Below, in pieces: positions 25,697 through 34,244 of a DNA stretch of 64,000 bases (the stretch's first letter is position 1; every line of letters starts with the position of its first letter). The position numbers were made by a program, and so were the translations under genes. A model generated the notes under the pieces. It ran no database searches. It was not told the DNA's origin and saw only the letters and a program-made list of their open reading frames with translations. The DNA is from Pseudomonas sp. MAG733B (lineage in GTDB: Bacteria; Pseudomonadota; Gammaproteobacteria; Pseudomonadales; Pseudomonadaceae): NCBI RefSeq assembly GCF_036884845.1, contig NZ_CP145732.1, positions 2,976,001-3,040,000 of the forward strand, in the 5' to 3' direction.

Positions 25697-26605
25697 ATGC
25701 TTCACATCAGAACGCCGCTGATCCTGCATCCAGACCTGTCGACCCCAACCCGCCGCATCTGGCTCAAACTGGAAAACCTGCAACCGAGCGGCTCGTTCAA
25801 GCTGCGCGGCATTGGGCTTTTGTGCAGTCAGGCAGCTGAGCAAGGTAAGCGCAAAGTGATTTGCCCTTCTGCCGGCAACGCCGGGTTTGCCACCGCCGTG
25901 GCCGCCGCCCGCCTGGGGTTGAAGGCCCGCATTGTCGTGCCCAACACCACCCCGGAATCCACCCGCAACAAGATCAAGAAAACCGGTGCCGAGGTGATCG
26001 TTCATGGCAAGGTCTGGGACGAGGCCAATCTGCGGGCCAAAGAGCTGGCGCAAGGTGCAGACACCGAATACGTGCCGGCCTTCGACCATCCCGTTTTGTG
26101 GGAGGGGCACAGCACGATGATCGATGAGATTCTTGAGGATTGCCCGCAGGTCGATGCGCTGGTGACCTCGGTAGGCGGCGGTGGGTTGCTGGCGGGGATT
26201 CTCACTGGACTGATCCGCCACAAGCGCATGGACTGCCGGATCATCGCCTGCGAGACAGAAGGGTCAGCGTCTTTTTCCGCTGCTGTCGGTGCCGGGCATC
26301 CAGTCAAATTCCCACGGATCGACACGGTCGCCCGGTCGCTCGGCGCAACAGTGGTGGCGGCATGGCCGGTACAGCACATCCTCGATTTTCCCCACGAATG
26401 CGTGGTGCTCAGCGACGAGGACGCAATCATGGGCGTGGTGCGTTATGCCAGCGATCTGCGCCAGTTGGTCGAGCCTGCCTGCGGTGTTTCACTGGCAGTC
26501 GCTTACCTGGATCACCCGGCAATCGCCGAGGCCCACGACGTAGTGATTGTGGTGTGCGGCGGGGTCAGCATCAGTGCGCAACTGGTGGCTGGCTGGGCGC
26601 GCTGA
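25697..26605 (+). CDS. PLP-dependent serine/threonine dehydratase-like enzyme
   Basis: 302 residues, fold type II PLP enzyme. The PLP lysine lies in NLQPSGSFKLRG, the asparagine loop in CPSAGNAGFATA and the phosphate-binding glycine loop in VGGGGLLAG. Resembles serine dehydratases of the SDS type, deaminating Ser/Thr to 2-oxoacids, although an ammonia-lyase for another hydroxyamino acid is possible. ATG 25697 has CAGGAG upstream; a GTG at 25679 is a weaker choice. The site usually read as SGN in this family reads AGN here. Confidence 0.88.
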   Translation: MLHIRTPLILHPDLSTPTRRIWLKLENLQPSGSFKLRGIGLLCSQAAEQGKRKVICPSAGNAGFATAVAAARLGLKARIVVPNTTPESTRNKIKKTGAEVIVHGKVWDEANLRAKELAQGADTEYVPAFDHPVLWEGHSTMIDEILEDCPQVDALVTSVGGGGLLAGILTGLIRHKRMDCRIIACETEGSASFSAAVGAGHPVKFPRIDTVARSLGATVVAAWPVQHILDFPHECVVLSDEDAIMGVVRYASDLRQLVEPACGVSLAVAYLDHPAIAEAHDVVIVVCGGVSISAQLVAGWAR

Positions 26606-26673
26606 GTCGCAAGCGAGGCAGGGCGGGAAACGCTATTCGGGTTTCACCAGCCCCACCGACGGGTTGACGTGTC

Positions 26674-26991
26674 TTATTGACCTGCCGCAACGCCTTCCTG
26701 GACGAGAATGGCGCGAGCCAGATCTTCATCGCTAGCGTTAAGGCCGGGATTTTCCTGACGGATCCGTTGCAGGACCTGCTCCAGATACACGCCGCGAATC
26801 GCGCCGCCACTGGCCACGAAGCTGGAGGCGTCATCCCGGGCGGGAATCATCAGTTTGTCATCCTTGAACGTCGAGTACAGCGAGGCGGAGACCCCGGCTG
26901 AAGTGGCGACGTCGCCCGCATCCACTTTAGCCATTGCGGAGCCGAACGGTAAGCACAGCACAAGGGAAGAAATGATAATCAGACGGCGCAT
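26674..26991 (-). CDS. DUF2388-family exported protein
   Basis: 105 residues from ATG 26991 (AGAGGA upstream). A signal peptide ends at AMA, followed by DVATSAGVSASLYSTFKDDK and a C-terminal helix pair, the usual shape of this small Pseudomonas periplasmic family. Function is unknown in the family. Convergent with the dehydratase gene; upstream in-frame starts (back to 27186) lack a ribosome binding site and would hide the signal peptide. Confidence 0.85.
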   Translation of the reverse strand: MRRLIIISSLVLCLPFGSAMAKVDAGDVATSAGVSASLYSTFKDDKLMIPARDDASSFVASGGAIRGVYLEQVLQRIRQENPGLNASDEDLARAILVQEGVAAGQ

Positions 26992-27092
26992 GACGGTGTC
27001 CTCTGAAAGCGTGCAGCAAAAAGGAAACATCTCACCTTTTAGGATGCACGGCGGTCGCCGAGAGTTCCCTGATGCTGCTTCAGGCCGGTGAT

Positions 27093-28109
27093 TCAGCGCG
27101 AAAACCGGCTGCGATAATCCCTCGGCGAAACCCCCAGGTTGCGCTGAAACGTCAGGCGCATGCGCTCTTCGTCGCCAAAGCCGCACAGGCGGGAAATTTG
27201 ATCGATATTGCGTTCGGAATCTTCCAGCAGACGCCGGGCAGCTTCGACCCGCAGCACTTCCACGGCTTTGGCGGGGGTGCGGCCGGTCTTGAGTTTGTAG
27301 ACCCGGGCGAAGTTGCGTGGGCTCATTTGCACCTGCTGGGCGAGCCGGTCGATGGTGAGGTTTTCACCTTCCAGGTTCTGCGTGATCCACAGGTGCAGGT
27401 CGTCGAAGGCGGCGCCTTCGCTGGTTTGCGATTGCAGCAATTGACTGTACTGGGCCTGGCCACCGGGGCGCTTGAGGAACACCACCATTTCCCGCGCGAC
27501 CAGCAGCGCCAGTTCACGCCCGCAGTCCTCTTCGACCAGCGCCAGTGCCAGGTCGATGCCGGCGCTGACCCCGGCGGAAGTCCAGACCGAACCCTGCTGG
27601 ACAAAGATCGCATCGTTGTCGACTTCGATCGACGGGTGACGTTCCTTGAGCATGCCGCACATCGCCCAATGGGTGGCGGCGCGTCGGCCGTCGAGCAATC
27701 CGGCTTCGGCCAGCAGGAACGTGCCGCTGCACACCGAGGCGGTGCGTCTGACCTTGGTCGACGCTTCCTTGAGCCAGTCGACCAGTTCCAGGGAATTGCT
27801 CATTGCCAGAATAATCACCGGTGCGCCCGGGACGATCAGGGTGTCGATCGTTTGATCAGCGAAATCGCTCAATGGCACGGTGTCGACGGCCAGGCCTTCG
27901 GCGGTCTGGATCAGGCCGCCGGTGAGGCTGGCGGTTTGCAGTTTGTAGCCCGGCAGCTTGCTGCTGTCGAGGTAACGGGAGGCCGCCCAGAACACGGTTT
28001 GCGCGCCAGTCAGGTCCAGCAGGCCCATTTCTGGATAGGCGAGGAAGACGATCAAACGCGATTGTTCGGATTGGATTTCGCGGGCGGCGGTGGGGTTTGC
28101 GATGTTCAT
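27093..28109 (-). CDS. GlxA-family transcriptional regulator (DJ-1/PfpI plus AraC)
   Basis: 338 residues with the same architecture as the 23731 gene: amidotransferase-like domain with SVCSGTFLLAEAGLLDGRRA, then AraC HTHs (LAQQVQMSPRNFARVYKLKT; ISRLCGFGDEERMRLTFQRN). It is divergent from the secreted cyclase-family gene at 28368 across 258 bp, a pairing that suggests it regulates that gene. The presence of two such regulators within 4 kb, each facing a single enzyme gene, is a repeated design here. Confidence 0.93.
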   Translation of the reverse strand: MNIANPTAAREIQSEQSRLIVFLAYPEMGLLDLTGAQTVFWAASRYLDSSKLPGYKLQTASLTGGLIQTAEGLAVDTVPLSDFADQTIDTLIVPGAPVIILAMSNSLELVDWLKEASTKVRRTASVCSGTFLLAEAGLLDGRRAATHWAMCGMLKERHPSIEVDNDAIFVQQGSVWTSAGVSAGIDLALALVEEDCGRELALLVAREMVVFLKRPGGQAQYSQLLQSQTSEGAAFDDLHLWITQNLEGENLTIDRLAQQVQMSPRNFARVYKLKTGRTPAKAVEVLRVEAARRLLEDSERNIDQISRLCGFGDEERMRLTFQRNLGVSPRDYRSRFSR

Positions 28110-28367
28110 AGGCTTCTGTTTCAGCGAGTTGGAATAATCATAATTCGCAAACGATCTAAGCGTTATCGCAATTGGTCGACTGTCAGGATTTCAGGGTTTG
28201 TTGTCAGTCGATCGTCCGGTTCTCACTCTAGCACCGCTGGCGAGTTAAGCAGATAGCCAGGCAATCACTCGTGAAAATCCAGAACAAATGTATTGTCGAT
28301 AGCTGTCTGTTTCCGCACTAACAGGCTGGGTACCTTGGGTTCATCGAAACCAGACAAGGACTCCCAC

Positions 28368-29306
28368 ATGCTCAATCGCCTGGCCCTGCCATTCGCCCTG
28401 CTGCTCACAGTCAATGCCGCCCACGCCGCGGATGCTGAAAAATGGTACCCGTCCAAATACGGCGCCAACGATGAAATCGGCGCGCTGAACCTGCTCAACG
28501 CCGAATCAGTAATCAATGCCGCCAAGCTGATCAAGACCGGTAAAACCTACCCGCTGGCCGTGCCCATCGACAAAAACCTGCCGGCGTTCCGTCATCGCAG
28601 TTTTCACCTGACCAACGTTCAACCGGGTGAGGCGGGCGGCACCACGATGGGGCCGAACAAATTCACCTTCAATGATGAACTGGTGGTCGGCTGGACCGGT
28701 GTCGGCACGCAGCTCAACGGCATCGGCCACATCGGGATCGACAACGTCTACTACAACGGCAACCGCGCGGCGGATTTCGTCACCGTGGAAGGCGTGCAGA
28801 AACTCGGCATCGAAAAGGTCCCGCCAATTGTCACTCGCGGCGTGGTACTGGACATGACGGCGGTGTACGGCAGCGCCATCGTGCCGGAGAAAACCGAGTT
28901 CACCGTTGCCGACATTCAGAAGGCGTTGGACCTGCAAGGCGTCAGCATCGAGAAGGGTGATGTGGTGCTGTTCAACACCGGTTGGCTGGAACTGCTGGGC
29001 AAGGACAACGAGAAATTCCTCGCGGTGGAACCGGGCATCGGCATGGCGGCGGCTAAATGGTTGGCGGACAAACAGATCGTCGCTTTCGGTGGTGATACCT
29101 GGGCTTCGGAAATCTACCCTGGCACCGATGGCCAGGAATTCCCGGTCAACCAGTTCATGCTGGCCAAGAATGGTATCTACAATCTGGAGCTGATCGACAG
29201 CCGCGCACTGGTCCGCGACAAGGCCTGGACCTTCATGTTCGTGCTCGGGCAGCCGCTGTACAAAGGCTCGACCCAGGTCAACATCAACCCGGTGGCGATT
29301 CGCTGA
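28368..29306 (+). CDS. Secreted cyclase-family (PF04199-like) hydrolase
   Basis: 312 residues from ATG 28368 (AAGGA upstream). Signal peptide ending NAAHA, so periplasmic. The fold is that of kynurenine formamidase/isatin hydrolase-type cyclases; family marks include GANDEIGALNLLN at the start and GDVVLFNTGW later. The metal-binding motif that normally reads HxGTHxDxPxH appears as GVGTQLNGIGH, with Gln and Asn at two ligand positions. Probably hydrolyses a cyclic amide or ester outside the cytoplasm. Regulated presumably by the divergent GlxA gene. Confidence 0.87.
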   Translation: MLNRLALPFALLLTVNAAHAADAEKWYPSKYGANDEIGALNLLNAESVINAAKLIKTGKTYPLAVPIDKNLPAFRHRSFHLTNVQPGEAGGTTMGPNKFTFNDELVVGWTGVGTQLNGIGHIGIDNVYYNGNRAADFVTVEGVQKLGIEKVPPIVTRGVVLDMTAVYGSAIVPEKTEFTVADIQKALDLQGVSIEKGDVVLFNTGWLELLGKDNEKFLAVEPGIGMAAAKWLADKQIVAFGGDTWASEIYPGTDGQEFPVNQFMLAKNGIYNLELIDSRALVRDKAWTFMFVLGQPLYKGSTQVNINPVAIR

Positions 29307-29353
29307 TAGTTACCGATCACTTTGCGGTTACTGTTCAATCACCGACAACGCGA

Positions 29354-29429
29354 CCTGTAGGAGCATGGCTTGCCCGCGATGGCGTTCTCGAAATCGCTAT
29401 CGCTATCGCGGGCAAGCCTTGCTCCTACA
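29354..29429. repeat. REP palindrome (GTAGGAGC variant)
   Basis: CTGTAGGAGCATGGCTTGCCCGC and its inverted partner GCGGGCAAGCCTTGCTCCTAC with a short spacer; ends in AAAAAAAG, so it may also terminate the cyclase transcript. Confidence 0.85.
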
Positions 29430-29481
29430 AAAAAAGCGGTCAGCATGTTGGTCCTGGGTTACCCATTGAATCAGAGCACAC

Positions 29482-30417
29482 ATGGATACGATTCCTTCAC
29501 TTTCCAGCATCGCCGCACGCTTGCGCCTCAAACAACTGCGCCTGTTGATCGCACTGGATGAGCGCGGCTCGTTGCACAAGGCCGCCGAGCAGATTTCCAT
29601 TTCCCAGTCCGGCGCCACCAAGGCATTGCATGAAGTCGAGGCGCTGCTCGGCATGCCGCTGTTTGAGCGCCAGCCCCAAGGTTTGGTGGCCAACGAAATG
29701 GGCCGTTGCATGATCCGCTACGCGCGGCTGATCTACAGCGACGTCGAGCATCTGCGCGAAGACATGCTGAGCATCCTGCGCGGTCAGGGCGGAAGGTTGT
29801 CGGTGGGCGTGATCATGGGCGCGGTGCCGCTGCTGACCCGGGCCTTGACCGAACTGCGCCTCAAGCAGCCGCAGCTGTCCATCGAAGTGGTGGAGAACAC
29901 CAGTGCCAACCTGCTCGCGTTGCTGGATCAGGGGCGACTGGACCTGGCCATTTGTCGCACCAGCGTCGGGCAGCGTTCGGACGCTTATGACTGCATCGTG
30001 TTGAGCGAAGAACCGTTGGCGGTAGTCGCCAGCAAGGACCATCCGCTGGCGGCTGCGACGTCGTTGCAGTTGGCGCAGTTGAGCGATTACCGCTGGGTGG
30101 TTTATCCCAAGGACATGCCAATGCGTCAGGCGTTGGAGCGCGAACTGGAAGAGGCCGGGCTGGATATTCCGCGTTATCCGCTGGAGACCTCGTCGATCTT
30201 CGCCACCATTTTGCTGGTGCAGCAAGACCCGACCTTGCTGGCGGTGATCCCGGCGGAAGTCGCTCAGTTCTGTGCGCAATTCGAATTACTGGTGACCCTG
30301 CCGTTGTCGATGCGTGCCCTGGTCGAACCATATGGCGCGATCAGCCGGGCCGGCGCCGACTTACCTCCGGCGGCGACCCTGCTGATCAACGAGTTGCAGC
30401 AACCGACGCTTACTTGA
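29482..30417 (+). CDS. LysR-family regulator (PcaQ/GbpR type)
   Basis: 311 residues. HTH ISISQSGATKALHEVEALLG near residues 38-57, then an effector domain with GVIMGAVPLLTRALTELR and ETSSIFATILLVQQDP, features of the PcaQ/GbpR branch. Its 3' end overlaps the cyclase gene on the other strand by 8 bp. It is the nearest regulator to the Fe-alcohol dehydrogenase - NIPSNAP - cyclase operon and the best candidate to bind the two-copy operator at 33083 and 33969. No copy of that operator is seen before its own start. Confidence 0.92.
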   Translation: MDTIPSLSSIAARLRLKQLRLLIALDERGSLHKAAEQISISQSGATKALHEVEALLGMPLFERQPQGLVANEMGRCMIRYARLIYSDVEHLREDMLSILRGQGGRLSVGVIMGAVPLLTRALTELRLKQPQLSIEVVENTSANLLALLDQGRLDLAICRTSVGQRSDAYDCIVLSEEPLAVVASKDHPLAAATSLQLAQLSDYRWVVYPKDMPMRQALERELEEAGLDIPRYPLETSSIFATILLVQQDPTLLAVIPAEVAQFCAQFELLVTLPLSMRALVEPYGAISRAGADLPPAATLLINELQQPTLT

Positions 30418-31393
30418 TCACAATCGGATTCACCGGTGCGCCCGTGCCGCCTACGATTTTCAGCGGCGCGGCGGTGTAGAGAAACTGCCACTGACCGTCA
30501 GCAGCGCAATCGTCGGCCAGCGCATCGAGCAGGGCGACTTCGGTGAAGGTCACACCGAGGTTGCGCATCAAGGCGTTGTGCAGCGGAATCAACACACCTG
30601 AAGACGGGTCGACCGCCACTTCATTGGCCATGGTGTCGGTGACCAGGTTGGGGATTTCCATCTGGTGAAACCACTCCACCAGTTCACGGCTGAAGGTCAG
30701 GCCCGGTTCGGCGAAATCCTTGTAGAACTCTTCCGGCTCGCGCTCATAGAACGAGCCGATCCAGCCTGTGCGGATGATCAGAATGTCGCGCTTGTGGATC
30801 TCGATGCCCTGGGCTTTCGCAGCGGCCAGCAGGTCGTGGTGATTGAAGGTTTCGCCCTTGTCCAGCACCGCTTTGCCGCGATGGCGGGCCATGTCGATCA
30901 GCACCGCACGACCGACGATGCCGCGCTCGGCGATCGGCAGGATGCTGGCTTTGTCCATGCTGCCGATGGTGCTCATGGCGTCGTAGCCGTTCCACAGTTT
31001 GTTGTCGTGCCAGACATGGCCCAACGCATCGTATTGGGTCGAGCCTTGCAGGTGCATGAAGATCACGTCGTCGGCGTATTCGACGTGACCATCGAAGTGG
31101 GTTTTGCCGGCCAGGAAGTGGCCCTTGTCGAGCACGTTGACCCGCATCGACGGACGTCGGCCGGGCCACAGCGGCTCACCTTTCGGGTGACCGATCTGCA
31201 CTTGCAGGGTGAAGGTCTTGCCCTGTCGCACAGAGGCGATGCCACGGAGGATCTCGGCACTTTGCAGGTAATTCAGGGCACCGACTTCATCGTCCGGCCC
31301 CCATTTGCCCCAGTTGGTCGGCAGGCCTTCGAGCAGGGCCTTGATGTCGGGAGAACGGTCGGCGGCGGTGTTATTGGTGTTGTGGTCGCACAT
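30410..31393 (-). CDS. Cyclase-family hydrolase (cytoplasmic)
   Basis: 327 residues with no signal peptide. Cyclase-family marks: WGKWGPDDEVGALNYLQ near the N-terminus, DILIIRTGWIGSF, and NPIVIK at the end. The metal motif is QGSTQYDALGHVWHD, with Gln at the position usually occupied by the second His. Third gene of an operon with an Fe-alcohol dehydrogenase and a NIPSNAP protein, and separated from the latter by a REP. Likely opens or hydrolyses a cyclic intermediate. Paralogous to the secreted 28368 protein. Confidence 0.88.
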   Translation of the reverse strand: MCDHNTNNTAADRSPDIKALLEGLPTNWGKWGPDDEVGALNYLQSAEILRGIASVRQGKTFTLQVQIGHPKGEPLWPGRRPSMRVNVLDKGHFLAGKTHFDGHVEYADDVIFMHLQGSTQYDALGHVWHDNKLWNGYDAMSTIGSMDKASILPIAERGIVGRAVLIDMARHRGKAVLDKGETFNHHDLLAAAKAQGIEIHKRDILIIRTGWIGSFYEREPEEFYKDFAEPGLTFSRELVEWFHQMEIPNLVTDTMANEVAVDPSSGVLIPLHNALMRNLGVTFTEVALLDALADDCAADGQWQFLYTAAPLKIVGGTGAPVNPIVIK

Positions 31394-31426
31394 GGGGGGT
31401 GTCCTTGGTTTAACAGAATCAACGGT

Positions 31427-31521
31427 CCTTGTGGGAGCCAGCCTGCTGGCGATGGCGGCAGCACATGCAACATTTATGTGGCTGACCCACCGCCATCGCC
31501 AGCAGGCTGGCTCCCACAGGG
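31427..31521. repeat. Paired REP palindrome inside an operon
   Basis: TTGTGGGAGCCAGCCTGCTGG and its inverted partner fill almost the whole gap between the NIPSNAP stop and the cyclase ribosome binding site, a place where REPs usually shield upstream mRNA. Confidence 0.9.
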
Positions 31522-31522
31522 A

Positions 31523-31837
31523 TTATTTGATCGGGGAGAATTGCGCCGGCATCAGCAGCTTCGATTCCATCTTCTCCAGCATCGGGAAGGCGATTGGCAC
31601 GAAGCCTTCGAGCCAGTCCGGGTCCTGGTACAGCGCGGCGCGTTTCTTGATCCGGTCATCCAGGCTCTCGTAGGCCCAGATGTGGATCACCTGGTTCAGC
31701 TCGCCGATTTCCGTGTACCACCAGCCCACCAGCGTGGTGTAGCGGGAAATCACCGGCAGGCCGTTTTCCTCGAAGTGCTTGAGGTAGGTTTGCATTTTTC
31801 CAATCTGGATCGTGTAGGTGCGCATTTCGTAAAACAT
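31523..31837 (-). CDS. NIPSNAP-family protein
   Basis: 104 residues: a single dimeric alpha/beta-barrel-like domain starting FYEMRTYTIQIGKMQTYLKH and containing GWWYTEIGELNQVIHIWAYE, both typical of NIPSNAP. Small members of this family sit in degradative operons and may act as accessory enzymes or binding proteins. Middle gene of the Fe-ADH - NIPSNAP - cyclase operon (13 bp after the dehydrogenase stop). Confidence 0.92.
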   Translation of the reverse strand: MFYEMRTYTIQIGKMQTYLKHFEENGLPVISRYTTLVGWWYTEIGELNQVIHIWAYESLDDRIKKRAALYQDPDWLEGFVPIAFPMLEKMESKLLMPAQFSPIK

Positions 31838-31850
31838 GGGGGCTCGTCTC

Positions 31851-33017
31851 TCAAGAATGAATGCCGTGGAAGGCGTTGCTGATGATTCGCTCGACGTCGG
31901 CGGCCGTGGTCAAGCGCGGGTTGACCAGCACGTTGCCGCTGCGCATCGAGTCGCTGACCATTTGCGGCATGTAGTCCAGGTCCACGCCCAGGTCCTTGAT
32001 GTTGTCGGGAATGCCGATGGCCTTGTTCAGCGCCATCACGTGCTCCACGACTTTGTGTCCGGCGCGGGCAGGGCTCAGACCGTCGACGTTTTCGCCCATG
32101 GCCAGGGCAATTTCACGGAACAGTTCAGGGCAGGCCGGCAGGTTGTATTCGATGACGTAAGGCAGCAGCGTGGCGTTGGCGATGCCGTGGGGAATATTGA
32201 AAACGCCGCCGAAGGTGTGGGAGATCGCATGCACGTTGCCCAGTTTCGATTGGGCGAATGCGACGCCGGCGAGGAATGACGCAAGCAGCATTTGTTCCCG
32301 GGCGTGCAAATCGGAGCCTGTGAAAAACGCTTTCGGCAGGTAGGTGCAGATCATCTTGATCGCTTGCAGGGCCAAGGCCTGGCTGATCGGGTTGGCCTGC
32401 TTCGACACGTAGGATTCGATGGCGTGGGTCAGGGCGTCCATGCCGGTGGCGGCGGTGATCGACGGTGGCAGCTTGAGGGTCAGTTCGGCGTCGAGAATCG
32501 CCAGTTTGGGGAACAGCGCCGGGCTGATGATCACCGTTTTGAACAGGGTCTTGGTGTTGGTGAACACCGTCGATGCGGTGCACTCGCTGCCGGTACCCGA
32601 GGTGGTCGGGATGGCGAAGATCGGCAGCGGCGGGTGCAGCAGTTTGTCGTAGCCCTCGTAGTCGAGAATGTTGCCGGGGTTGGTGGCCATCGCCGCCACG
32701 CCTTTGGCGGTGTCGATGCTGCTGCCGCCACCGACGCCGATCACCGCGTCGCACTCGTGGTTTTTCAGGAACTCGACGGCGCGTTCCAGTACATCGGTGG
32801 TGGGATTGGGTTCGACACCGGCAAACACTTCATAAGCAATTTCGCTGCCATCCAGCGAGGCAAAAAAGCTCTCCAGCACGCCCGACGCCATCAGCCCTTG
32901 GTCAGTAACCACCAGCAGTTTCTTGCGAACATGGGGCTTGAGCAGCGCACCGGCCTGACGCACCAGGCCGTTGCCGCTTTTCAGGGTCGTGGGGAAATAA
33001 AACTGGAACGGGTTCAT
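31851..33017 (-). CDS. Iron-containing alcohol dehydrogenase
   Basis: 388 residues. NAD-binding glycine run in GVGGGSSIDTAKGVAAM, and metal-binding region with TGMDALTHAIESYVSK and a later HAISHTFGG, as in group III (iron or zinc) alcohol dehydrogenases. Oxidises an alcohol or reduces an aldehyde in the cytoplasm. First gene of the minus-strand operon, divergent from the SDR gene at 33172; the gap contains operator copy 1 at 33083. Substrate unknown. Confidence 0.94.
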   Translation of the reverse strand: MNPFQFYFPTTLKSGNGLVRQAGALLKPHVRKKLLVVTDQGLMASGVLESFFASLDGSEIAYEVFAGVEPNPTTDVLERAVEFLKNHECDAVIGVGGGSSIDTAKGVAAMATNPGNILDYEGYDKLLHPPLPIFAIPTTSGTGSECTASTVFTNTKTLFKTVIISPALFPKLAILDAELTLKLPPSITAATGMDALTHAIESYVSKQANPISQALALQAIKMICTYLPKAFFTGSDLHAREQMLLASFLAGVAFAQSKLGNVHAISHTFGGVFNIPHGIANATLLPYVIEYNLPACPELFREIALAMGENVDGLSPARAGHKVVEHVMALNKAIGIPDNIKDLGVDLDYMPQMVSDSMRSGNVLVNPRLTTAADVERIISNAFHGIHS

Positions 33018-33082
33018 CGGCTACTCCGGTTCTTATTGGTCTGGAGACAGTAATAAGCGGGACGGGCGGCCGGTAATGAAAA

Positions 33083-33116
33083 GGTCTGATACAGCGATCA
33101 CCCTTTGTCATCCCCC
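33083..33116 (-). promoter_or_regulatory. Candidate LysR operator, copy 1 of a 33-nt shared site
   Basis: On the minus strand GGGGGATGACAA, then GTGATC, then ATCAGA, with the same spacing as the copy at 33969. The core GATGAC-N5-GTGATC (33096-33112) is a near-palindrome containing T-N11-A. It sits between the divergent Fe-alcohol dehydrogenase and SDR genes. Confidence 0.6.
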
Positions 33117-33171
33117 GAAGTGGCGGCAGGCGGTGGTAACGTAACGCCTTCGAAACGTGAGGAGCATGGTC

Positions 33172-33960
33172 ATGGATTTGGGTATTTCGGGACGCTGGGC
33201 AATCGTCTGCGCCGCCAGCAAGGGCTTGGGCCTGGCCTGCGCGCGGGCCTTGGCGAAGGAGGGCGTGAACCTGGTGATCAACGCCCGTGGCGACGAAACG
33301 TTGCAGGCGGCTGCGGTGGAATTGCGCGGGTTGGCGCCAAGCATCGAGGTGCGCACCGTGGTTGGGGACATCAGCGAGCCTGCCGTGCGCGCCCAAGTGC
33401 TGGCGGCGTGTCCGCAGGTGGACATCCTGGTCAACAACGCCGGTGGACCGCCGCCCGGTGACTTCCGCGACTGGCAGCGCGAGGACTGGTTGAAAGCGCT
33501 GGATGCCAACATGCTCACGCCCATCGAGCTGATCAAGGCTTGCGTCGATGGCATGGCCGAGCGCGGTTTCGGGCGCATCGTCAACATCACTTCCGGCGCG
33601 GTGAAGGCGCCGATCGATGTGCTGGGCCTGTCCAACGGTGCCCGCAGCGGCCTGACCGGTTTCATCGCCGGGCTGGCGCGTCAGGCGCGCTTGGCCGGGA
33701 ACAACGTCACCGTCAACAACCTGCTGCCGGGGCCGTTCGAAACCGAGCGCTTGCACAAAACCCTGAATGCCGCCGCCGAGGTCAACGGCACCAGCGTCGA
33801 AAGCATCGCCGAGCAACGCCGCAAAAATGTCCCGGCGCAACGCTTCGGCCAGCCTGATGAATTCGGCGCTTACTGCGCGTTCATCTGCGGCGCCCAGTCC
33901 GGTTTCCTGACCGGGCAAAACCTGTTGCTGGACGGCGGCAGCTACCCCGGCACGTTCTGA
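33172..33960 (+). CDS. SDR-family oxidoreductase
   Basis: 262 residues from ATG 33172, which has GAGGAG 7 bp upstream; GTG 33157 and ATG 33166 are in frame but overlap that site. Rossmann entry here reads CAASKGLGLACARALAKEG instead of the usual TGxxxGxG, NNAG in LVNNAGGPPPGD, and the Ser site in VNITSGAVKAP. The YxxxK motif is not obvious: the equivalent stretch reads LGLSNGARSGLTGF, with Asn at the tyrosine position, as in some atypical SDRs. Divergent from Fe-ADH and sharing its operator. Confidence 0.87.
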   Translation: MDLGISGRWAIVCAASKGLGLACARALAKEGVNLVINARGDETLQAAAVELRGLAPSIEVRTVVGDISEPAVRAQVLAACPQVDILVNNAGGPPPGDFRDWQREDWLKALDANMLTPIELIKACVDGMAERGFGRIVNITSGAVKAPIDVLGLSNGARSGLTGFIAGLARQARLAGNNVTVNNLLPGPFETERLHKTLNAAAEVNGTSVESIAEQRRKNVPAQRFGQPDEFGAYCAFICGAQSGFLTGQNLLLDGGSYPGTF

Positions 33961-33968
33961 TCATTTCC

Positions 33969-34002
33969 GGGGGGATGACAATCAGTGATCCCCCAATCAG
34001 AT
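33969..34002 (+). promoter_or_regulatory. Candidate LysR operator, copy 2 of a 33-nt shared site
   Basis: GGGGGATGACAA, GTGATC and ATCAGA occur with spacing identical to copy 1 at 33083-33116, though in the opposite orientation on the map. Core GATGAC-N5-GTGATC is 33974-33990. It lies 9 bp after the SDR stop and about 250 bp upstream of the MFS gene. Confidence 0.6.
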
Positions 34003-34081
34003 CCCATCATTATTCAGCACGCGGGGGCGTGATTAGAGTGGGGCCGCTTGCCTCATGTCAGTCAGTCAAGACGCAAAAAAA

Positions 34082-34172
34082 CTGTGGGAGCCAGCTGCTG
34101 GCGATAGCGGTGGGTCAGCCCCAAAAATGTTGGATGTGCCGCCGCCATCGCCAGCAGGCTGGCTCCCACAGG
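34082..34172. repeat. Paired REP palindrome
   Basis: CTGTGGGAGCCAGCTGCTGGCGA (one base pair-shortened arm) with its inverted partner, between the operator at 33969 and the MFS start at 34245. If transcription starts at the operator, this hairpin lies in the leader of the MFS mRNA. Confidence 0.88.
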
Positions 34173-34244
34173 AGATTGCAGTATTCATAACCTTGACGGA
34201 CAGGCATCGGGCGACTCGACTCCACAACAATAAGAGCCCCCCAC

